DNA of 64,000 bases, taken from NCBI RefSeq assembly GCF_041260155.1, contig NC_091940.1:33465526-33529525 (forward strand), read 5' to 3'. The DNA comes from Ptychodera flava. Lineage: Eukaryota > Hemichordata > Enteropneusta > Ptychoderidae. Position 1 is the stretch's first letter, and each line of letters begins with the position of its first letter. This document shows positions 57,384-64,000 of this stretch, one piece after another. The translations under genes and the position numbers were made by a program. Below the pieces are notes generated by a model. It was not told the DNA's origin, did no database searches, and saw only the letters and a list, made by a program, of their open reading frames with translations.

Positions 57384-57492
57384 CTAGCTTGATTGCTGAG
57401 AGTTTGCAGAATCTTTCTCCTCTGTAACCACGGCGATACTTGACAGAGTCTCGGAGATGAGTTTCAATGTGCCAACACCGCCAAGTAGCTGA
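57384..57492 (-). CDS. ENTR1: ENTR1-like last coding exon
   Basis: I chose the acceptor TTCAAAG|TCAGC (57493/57492) because it keeps the frame and gives QLLGGVGTLKLISETLSSI. The CAG four bases later would hit a stop early. It ends VTEEKDSANSQQSS and stop TAG (57384-57386). Confidence 0.82.
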
Positions 57493-60400
57493 CTTTGAAC
57501 ATGAAAGATATGAGAAACAGGAGAAGATTGAAGTTAGAATTTGAAATGAATGTTACTGTAGAATCAATAATTTTCACTGAAATTTAATTTCACAATTTTT
57601 GATGTTTTAAACATCACAGTTTTTGCCAATAAATCAACAGATTCTATTGTTATTCAACATTTTCACTGGGATTTAATTTAGCTGATTTTATGTTCCAGTG
57701 AAAATAGTGAAATTAAATCCCAGTGAACAATTAATATTTTTACAGTACTTGAAAATGTATCTATTGATAATGAAAAATCTGTTTACAGATACAACATAAA
57801 GCAAAGCGTTGATTTCATACCTGTCTGACCCTGACTGAGTGAAAAATGCCATTCAGGTTTTGGCAGACAATGCCGTTCATTATTGACATGATCTACCTCT
57901 ACATGAACTCTATAAAATGTTGAGGTGTAGAAAGTGAAGTACAATGTTTAAGACAGTTCTATTCAAAGTCCTCTCAATGGGCCGTTTTCATGACCCCTCC
58001 GTAACCTCTACATCCTGGTATTTTTGGTGAATTTCAAAATCTTGAACATTTTGTCATGAGAAGAAAAGCAAATATTTGCCTGAACATAGGTTACTGGTAC
58101 AGTGGTAATTTTGCACAGAATTCGGTGAATGTGGCTGGTTGTTGCAGAATGTTCAGATTTAATTTACTACAAATAAAAAAATACCAGGATGTGATGTCAT
58201 ACTTTGGGGGGTCACATGTGTAACTTACTTGATTGCTAGTTCAGCAGTAGTAGCACCAACAGAGAGTTTTTCAGCAGCAGTTTGAGCCGTTTGAGTAATG
58301 GCACTCACATTGGCACGCTCAGCTTCTAACTGCTGTTTCTCTGAGCTGAGGACGGCCATCTGACCCTGGTTATGTAATAAATGAAAAGAACGTTATTTGC
58401 TTAGTTCATCACTGAGACTTTCACCAGTTTATGTGATACAACTGATTTCTGTTATCTATTTCTCGACTCCATTATGACCTGAACACTTTACCCCTGGCAA
58501 GTCAAAGGTCATTGAGGTCAAAGGTCACAAAGAAGACTCACCTTTAAAGCTTTGACTTCCTGTTTGAGTTGGGTGACCATGTTTTCGGCAGCAACAGCCC
58601 TTGTCTGGCAATATAGACAAAAAAGAGAAATTTGTAATTATAATAAATGTTTACGATGAAATATAAGCAACAAAATTTGTGCATGAGAATTTTTGAAATA
58701 TTTTCCTTGCATCATAAATGGTGGAAAAATAATACAACACTGAGGTAAATATGTCTTCTTTGAAAGACAAACTTTTGAAGTAAACAACAAATCCTCTTTT
58801 CTCATGACATGACTTTCTTTCTCCAATCCTTTTTTCTTCCAATTTAACTTCCCTTTTCAAAGGCTGTTTCCTGACACACTGTCTACATGGGCATATCAAC
58901 TTTAAATCTGACAGACTGACAAGCTATTGATGTATATGTTCTATACAATAAATATGTTGTTTCCTTTTTGAATTCACCGACAAACTTTTCAGGCATTCTA
59001 CACCCATTTTTGAACTTTTCATGAGTACCGTGCATGGCACATACAGCACTTCACGGTGCTTGGCTGATCAGCTTTGCTTCCTAAGCAATCGCAAAGTTAA
59101 CATGCACTGGTGCCATTGAAGGGCTTTCACTGGCTCTCCTGCCAAGGGAACACCCTTTTTCCACATCAGATTATTCACATACCGTTGTTAACCTTAGATT
59201 CTCTTCCACCTGTTGTACCATATTTTCAAGGGCTTGTGTATCCTCAGCCTCTCTTTGTTGGACTTTTTTCATTTCTCCGAGCATGGCCGCAACTCTGCAA
59301 ATGGATTCAAAACAATTTTGTTTTCACTTGTTTTTATCTAATTAAGGTCAGATGTAGAGAATGCTCCGGCTTATCACGTTTCTCTGCTGTTGTGTTCTGC
59401 TTCAGTCACCCCTCTACAGCTGACAGAGAGCAGCAACGAGCAAGGATATATACAAATTTAGCCAATTGACCTTTTTGTGTGTCATTCAACATATTTCTCT
59501 CTTATTCAGTTAGTGCCCACTATCATTTTAGTCAGTAGTAAAGTGATATCTTGTAATAACTGGTAAGAAATATTGAAGTAGAGAATTATAATCATTCTAT
59601 CAGTATTTGAGGCTATACAAAATTTTCATGTTCTGAACTATTTTCTTGCCCTGTGTCTGAAGAGTTGATATTTCACTAAAATCTGAGCCACATGCTGTGT
59701 GCTAAACACCATTTTCACTTTTAAGGTTCTAAATAAATCAGCATTTCATCTTTCATACACCCACTTTAGCATTAGATTATGAATTTTCAAGTTAAAGCTC
59801 CAGTAATGCTAACTTTTGACCATTTTTACCTTTATAAAAATGACTCACTTTTTACCATACATTAATTGTGGAATGTTGTTCAGTGAAGAAATGAGTAAGA
59901 TTTGTTCTCTCATAGCAACGTACAAGTGCTAAATATTGCCCATTTGGACATAAATGCCATGCACTCCTTTCTTATCTTAGTCTCATTTATATCAGATCCT
60001 TTTTCTAACACCATGGTTTTTCGATATTGTTATTTGTCTCATTTACACTTTTGAGTCAATGATATGCTTTAGCATCTTGAAATTGGCTGACAGAGTTGTT
60101 GGTAAACAAATTTCAGCCCTGCAAAAGACCACAGCATACAATTAGCTACAAACTTCACTCTCACTGCAGCGTGCATCAATACCCTTGGGGTGTCTTATTG
60201 ATTTAATATATTTTTTCTTTTGTGTTTACAAAAATGTCAGGAGGCTGTGACTTTTCCTATCTGAGCAAATCACAAATAAGCCTAAAGTTTTGACAAAGAT
60301 GAATCAAGGTGATATGAATTGAATACAAAGTTATGTTTGCCTGGTGCGGTACAGATTTTGACTCACTTTAGCCATTACACTACTGATTTCCCATCCATGA

Positions 60401-61536
60401 TTGGCCAAAATTTGGCAGATATAACAATGGGCACAATACACTTGAAGAACGCTAGGCCACATCAACAAATTGGTGTTTTTTCTGAGGGTGACTTTATTGG
60501 TGATGAAATAACAAGCATACCCCATCATTTCACCTTTATCCTGCAAGCTAACATTTTACTATCAGGTCAAGTTGGATAAATCCAGTAAGGCATTGACATG
60601 TCCTGGATGTTAAATTCTTAACAAAGATTGAAGGCAACTGAAAATATAGATAATGAAAATATGATTTTTACTGACTAAACCTGCTATAACTTACCATGTA
60701 AAGTACATGAGAATATGGCAGATTGGCCTGACAAGATCAGGGTTGAAAAAAGTCAGGAAACATTGATTTTCCCCTTCTTAGCTGATTACTCAAAAACCAT
60801 CAAAAGTTTCAACCATAGTCAAGATGGGTCAATCAAACTTATGAGATGGTTTTGTGTGTAGAATATCAGTGTTTGTCTAAGGGTGCCTCTATACAAAAAT
60901 AAATACAAGCATAGCTCCTCATGATATAATGTTAAATTGTTGTACAACATTTATCTCACCTTTCTGATTCCTGTGTGGCAGCATTCTGTGCATCCAGCAG
61001 ATCCCTCTTCAGTGACTTATTTTCCTGTTTCAGTTTTTTCACCTTAGCGGTGATCTCCTCTCTGCTCATTGAACTGAGATCGTCAGGTTCGTCAAGGTCT
61101 GCAAAAATGTCAGGAAGCTCGCTCACTTTTTTCCTTCTCCCAGATTTTTGCGAAAAAATGTCCTGAGTGGTGTTCATGGCTATATCGATGGATGAACCTC
61201 TGAGTGTTGAGTCTGTTGACAGTATTACGGAATCAATGTCTACTCTTTTGGTTTTTGTCTCAGCCTTCACATTGGGAAATTGTTCATCATGAAGTCTGTC
61301 ATAAATGTCAGGCAGGCCATCGATGTTAGCTGAACTCTTCAGGTCATCCTGCTGGGAAAAATACATAGCGTGTCATAAGCTGAACAAATCTTTTTTCCAA
61401 ATATTTTAAAATTCATGTTAATATAAAAGAAATTGCACATGAGAATACCATACCTTGGTCAATGATGAAGGCTTTGTGTCTTGCTTTAAAAAGTTTTTGA
61501 AGGAAAATGGATTGCATTCTTCAGATTTTGATTGCC
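57384..61536 (-). CDS. ENTR1: ENTR1/SDCCAG3-like endosomal coiled-coil protein, six 3' exons
   Basis: Six exons join with GT-AG borders and correct phase: 61454-61536, 60960-61351, 59183-59294, 58542-58604, 58229-58365, 57384-57492 (about 298 codons). The order matches vertebrate ENTR1: the NPFSFKNFLK motif, an acidic disordered stretch, then a coiled coil with VQQVEENLRLTTTRAVAAEN (human VQQVEQNLELMTKRAVKAEN) and a C-terminal QLLGGVGTLKLISETLSSI (human QLVSGAETLNLVAEILKSI). In vertebrates it is an endosomal trafficking adaptor that binds retromer VPS35 and PTPN13 and acts in receptor recycling, cytokinesis and ciliogenesis; function here is by homology. The N-terminal exons were not found; they should lie beyond 61536 or outside the window. 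Confidence 0.88.
57556..57745. mobile_element. MITE in the last ENTR1 intron
   Basis: The ends read TACTGTAGAA...AATAATTTTCACTG at the left, and the reverse complement of the right end reads GTACTGTAAAAATATTAATT. TA lies outside both (57554-57555 and 57746-57747). An inner inverted repeat is TTCACTGGGATTTAATTT. It starts 62 bp upstream (in transcript order) of the last exon. Tc1/mariner-type by the TA duplication. Confidence 0.55.
58229..58365 (-). CDS. ENTR1: ENTR1-like exon, end of coiled coil
   Basis: Acceptor ATAACCAG|GGTCAG, donor GCAATCAA|GTAAGT. It encodes GQMAVLSSEKQQLEAERANV through a helical Ala-rich stretch matching the human QNADVALQNLRVVMNSAQAS region. Confidence 0.85.
58542..58604 (-). 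CDS. ENTR1: ENTR1-like 63-bp coiled-coil exon
   Basis: Acceptor ATTGCCAG|ACAAGG, donor TTTAAAG|GTGAGT, phase 0 at both ends. It encodes TRAVAAENMVTQLKQEVKAL plus Lys. Being 63 bp in phase 0, it could be skipped without a frameshift. Confidence 0.85.
59183..59294 (-). CDS. ENTR1: ENTR1-like coiled-coil exon
   Basis: Acceptor TTTGCAG|AGTTGCG, donor AACAACG|GTATGT. One base completes the Arg codon from the previous exon. It encodes VAAMLGEMKKVQQREAEDTQ through ENLRLTT. Confidence 0.88.
59295..60959. other. ENTR1 intron, 1.67 kb
   Basis: Largest intron of the gene in this window. The plus-strand frame 60319-60579 and others show no known motif. Confidence 0.6.
60960..61351 (-). CDS. ENTR1: ENTR1-like exon, disordered acidic region and coiled-coil start
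   Basis: 392 bp. The acceptor is a tandem TTCCCAG|CAG|GAT (NAGNAG), so a one-residue (Gln) alternative is possible. Donor GAAAG|GTGAG. It encodes two LPDI(Y/F)D/A repeats (LPDIYDRLHDEQ, LPDIFADLDEPDD) and then a coiled coil (EITAKVKKLKQENKSLKRDL). Confidence 0.85.
61454..61536 (-). CDS. ENTR1: ENTR1-like exon with NPFSF motif
   Basis: Acceptor CTTTTTTTCAG|GGCAATC and donor ACCAAG|GTATGG. Incoming phase is 2 bases. It encodes QSKSEECNPFSFKNFLK..., matching human EEANPFSFREFLK. Confidence 0.85.
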
Positions 61537-61569
61537 CTGAAAAAAAGAAAATTTCAAACTTATGTCAAG

Positions 61570-61760
61570 ATCCACACTAAACTCATGCTCACCACAGTAT
61601 CGACTGGCATTGTATAGTTTGCAGTAGCTGCGATAACATAGCCCAGGGGATGTGTGAGTCTGCTGTCGCACTGGCACTCAGGGCTACAATTCCCCCTGTG
61701 TAACAACAAAAACACATTTTGAACAGCATATCTGCCGTGCACAGAGACAGTCATAAGGGC
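61570..61760 (-). repeat. Inverted partner of 63605-63790, left
   Basis: The reverse complement (GTCTCTGTGCACGGCAGATA, then GGGGGAATTGTAGCCCTGA) aligns with 63605-63690 (GTTTCTGTGAACAGTACATC, then GTGGGAATTGTAGCCATGA), with many mismatches. The pair flanks the hAT element. It may be an old MITE or an inverted duplication. Confidence 0.4.
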
Positions 61761-62865
61761 AGTGAATCTTTCCTTGTCTTATAGAAATTTCACCATAGTC
61801 TTGTTTGCTGGCTGTAAGCGATGCCATCTCTGCCAACTAAATGGTTATTAGTGACACTTTAGACTGAAAAAACTGTTACATCTGGCAAGACCTCATCTTA
61901 CTCAAGATGGCGGCAGATTTGAACAAAAACATCGGTCAGAGTTGTTATCCTGTTATTTTTTCTACCTAGAGTATCACTGTTGACCATTTGGTCAGTGTAC
62001 TTGAATTTACTTATGACCAGGATGCTAGACTCTTGTGAAATGTCAACGAGAAGATTCATAGCCAGTGGCAGGGCTTGACAATTCCTATCGCCCGACGCCC
62101 GGGACAAGTGAAATTTACGTTCGGGCAAGTTAAAAATAAAATCTGGTCGCCCGCCGGACAAGTTGTTTATACAACTTCTGGCGCAATCAACGCGAACCTA
62201 AGTTGCAGCTTGTGCACGTGTCGTCCGATTTACGTTGTCGTTCACACAAAATAAATGTCAATCACTGACTTTTTTTAGATACAATTGTGACGTTCTTCTG
62301 CAATTCACTTGCCGACTTACGCAGATGTTGCAATTTTCGATGATCGACATGAAATTGTTTCATCGTCCAATTAAAGAGTCGCTTAAAATTTGGCGTAAAC
62401 AGCATTTCTCTGTTGTATGCTGACTGCTCCGCCCCAACAAATTAGGTAAAAAATTGCAAAACCCAATGCCATAGTGCTTATCGACGATCAACCGTGCAGT
62501 AGGCCTACTTCAAAATCATTCATGCGGCCTCGCAAGGTAGACGAACATTGTTGTCAGATAGTTTGTGGAGTGATCGCTGTAAATATGAGTATTTTACGGT
62601 AATATTTCCACTAATGCAAACAAGGCATTGTGCATTTTTGCAAGCCAGAGCGTAATTTCCGCTCCGCAGACCTACGCAAAAGTCAAGCAAAGTTGTTGCC
62701 GTAAAGAGGCACGTAGTTTACGACGATGGGCATTGTGTAACTCTGAGAAACGACATTGTGATGATTTACGACGGCGCCACGAGGGCCAGCGTGAGTGGGA
62801 TCGTCTGAGAATCAACGTCTCGATGTGATGATTAGAACAATGTTTCTGACAAAAGATCTAAAACA

Positions 62866-63530
62866 TAAGCGTTATGATGAGGAAAAACGCCGTAGATGTT
62901 ATCTCCCGAAATGGAATTTGGAAAGCACAGTGGCCTTGGTTGAAATATGACGGTTCCAAAATGTTCTGTACGTCGTGTCTCAAATACCCCACCATTGCCA
63001 AACCATGGAGGTAGGAAGAGACTACCTCCATGGCCAAACCAAGCGAAATGCTCTTCTTGACAGACACGACATGTTTCGCGTTGAATCGATAAGGTCTCAC
63101 GAGTTTAGTCAACCGCATTTGGACTGTTTGGCGCATCGCATATGAGATCGTGACGCGCACGCACTCACAATGCGTGAACCGAATGACGACGACCAGCGAC
63201 AGAAACTGACCAATCTTTTTACGACGGCATTTATGCTTGCCAAACACGGGAAGCTGATGTATGATATGTACCTTCAAATTCAATGTTAGCCCTGCGTACA
63301 GGTCTGTGTGTTCCCGGCGTTATAAGGGCTCTTGAAGTGGAGGCCATATAATGCCGGGAACACACAGACCGTACGCAGGCCTACTTCAATGTAAACTTTT
63401 GAGAAAAATTGGCGTCAACATCGGCGAAAATTACCAAAATAAGAAAGCCCTGAAAGCCGATACGGAATTCGTCGCAAGTATTTTGGTCTTGATTATTACA
63501 AATGGAGGACAAGTAAAATTTTTGAGAGGA
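62866..63530 (+). pseudogene. hAT-related zinc-finger ORF remnant
   Basis: Three frames hold the remnant: about 62866-63010 (first finger half), 63060-63286 (second half plus linker, one TGA near 63137), and 63384 onward. Vertebrate relatives have the same order: WLKY..., CxxC, an H...C pair, then L(F/Y)xTA(F/Y)xLAKHGK. Removing the 97-bp hairpin element and one copy of its target site rejoins MYLQIQC to KLLRKIGVN in one frame. Confidence 0.65.
63287..63383. mobile_element. 97-bp palindromic element inside the hAT ORF
   Basis: Starts TAGCCCTGCGTACAGGTCTG and ends with the complement of TAGGCCTGCGTACGGTCTG. The flanks ATTCAATGT (63278-63286) and CTTCAATGT (63384-63392) match at 8 of 9. Its GTCTGTGTGTTCCCGGC.TTATA arm is closely related to the element at 9831. 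The loop is CTCTTGAAGTGGAGG. Confidence 0.78.
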
Positions 63531-63604
63531 CAAGTGAAATTGAAAATCCACTTGTCCGACGGACAAGTGAACCGGAAAAAAAATTGTCAAGCCATAGCCC
63601 GTGG

Positions 63605-64000
63605 GACTGTTTCTGTGAACAGTACATCTGCTGTGCAAAATTTCTGCGTTGTTTCACAGTGGGAATTGTAGCCATGATGAGGGCTGGCACAAATACAGCA
63701 ACATCTGTTGCATACTCCAATTGGGTACACTATTGCAGCTAGGTTTGCAGCTATGTTGAATTAGCATTTGGCAGTCTTCAAGATAAAATGTAATGTTCCG
63801 TCGATGCTGGATGGCTGACTGGTCGTGTGTGACCAGCACTCAAGAAAAACAGTACCCTTACAGTCCCTCCAAAGGCTTCTAGCCATGCTAAAATATTCAA
63901 CTCTTATAAGCCTTTAGTTCATATGTAAGTCCCTTCTCCACTTGAGAGAGAATTTCACAAATGTTTTACACCTGTGGGAAGCTCCGACCTTAGACCTCAT
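63605..64000. other. Flank beyond hAT element
   Basis: Contains the inverted partner of 61570-61760 up to about 63790. No ENTR1 upstream exon could be recognised to the window end. Confidence 0.35.

Larger units (their letters stand above)
62069..63596 (+). mobile_element. hAT-type DNA transposon, defective
   Basis: The left terminus is CAGGGCTTGACAATTCC; the right terminus, read inward, is TATGGCTTGACAATTTT. The 8-bp flanks are GCCAGTGG (62061-62068) and GCCCGTGG (63597-63604), 7 of 8 alike, the hAT duplication length. Subterminal ACTTGTCC/GGACAAGT repeats are on both sides. Plus-strand coding pieces resemble hAT/ZMYM-type proteins: a TTF-type zinc finger (WLKYDGSKMFCTSCLKYP, later FRVESIRSHEFSQPHLDC) and LTNLFTTAFMLAKHGKLMYD, continuing after the inserted hairpin element as KLLRKIGVNIGENYQNKKAL. 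Several frame breaks are present and the catalytic part is missing. Confidence 0.75.

Noticed and set aside
62858-63283. 141-codon minus-strand frame in the hAT element
   Set aside because: Antisense to the recognisable plus-strand zinc-finger remnant; no motif of its own.

Overview
The window is eukaryotic nuclear DNA. It is AT-rich, has split genes with GT-AG introns, long simple-sequence arrays, LINE fragments and many small inverted-repeat DNA elements. The gene content (an ENTR1/SDCCAG3 orthologue and a tandem family of sulfotransferase-fold proteins) and the repeat style fit a marine invertebrate deuterostome such as a hemichordate or amphioxus. That assignment is an inference; no sequence here fixes the species.

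Layout. 1-2.8 kb: no recognised gene. 2.8-6.8 kb: an inverted duplication, one arm of which holds a 1.46-kb Harbinger-like element (TTA target duplication) while the other arm keeps the empty site; tandem repeats lie between the arms. 7.4-14.7 kb: a foldback-type structure with about 2.04-kb inverted arms, a 52-bp-unit satellite inside each arm, and a middle full of nested hairpin elements and about 180-bp tandem repeats. 15.3-15.9 kb: TTAA-flanked MITEs. 16.2-21.1 kb: a zf-RVT LINE tail abutting a nearly full-length non-LTR retrotransposon (minus strand) with overlapping ORF1 and ORF2. 21.7-22.4 kb: an unclassified dispersed repeat. 22.5-26.9 kb: a 4.4-kb (TACC)n array with a LINE tail inside. 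27.0-28.1 kb: two more TTAA MITEs. 28.4-30.5 kb: a broken CR1-type LINE, followed by a (CCATA)n array.

32.4-51.9 kb is the sulfotransferase-like cluster. It holds one broken coding exon (39.7 kb), two intact 262-codon coding exons (45.9 and 48.9 kb) and three related copies of a putative promoter plus non-coding first exon (33.2, 44.5 and 51.2 kb). The third copy has no coding exon after it in this window. Between them lie tandemly duplicated LINE fragments, hairpin elements with clear target duplications, a pearl/Helentron-like tandem-repeat element and a Tc1/mariner-type MITE.

53.5-55.9 kb holds further copies of the dispersed repeat and a LINE remnant. 57.4-61.5 kb is the 3' part of an ENTR1-like gene (minus strand), whose six exons were rebuilt from splice sites and reading-frame continuity. 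A 1.53-kb hAT element (62.07-63.60 kb) lies upstream of it and is itself split by a 97-bp hairpin element.

The most distinctive signal is a set of 90-140-bp, almost fully palindromic elements with 9-bp target duplications (termini TAG...CTA). They land in the foldback spacer, in the first intron of a sulfotransferase gene, in LINE RT sequence and in the hAT ORF. Several sites have an internal or paralogous empty-site counterpart. I saw no rRNA, no confident tRNA gene, no CRISPR array and no retroviral or LTR element.
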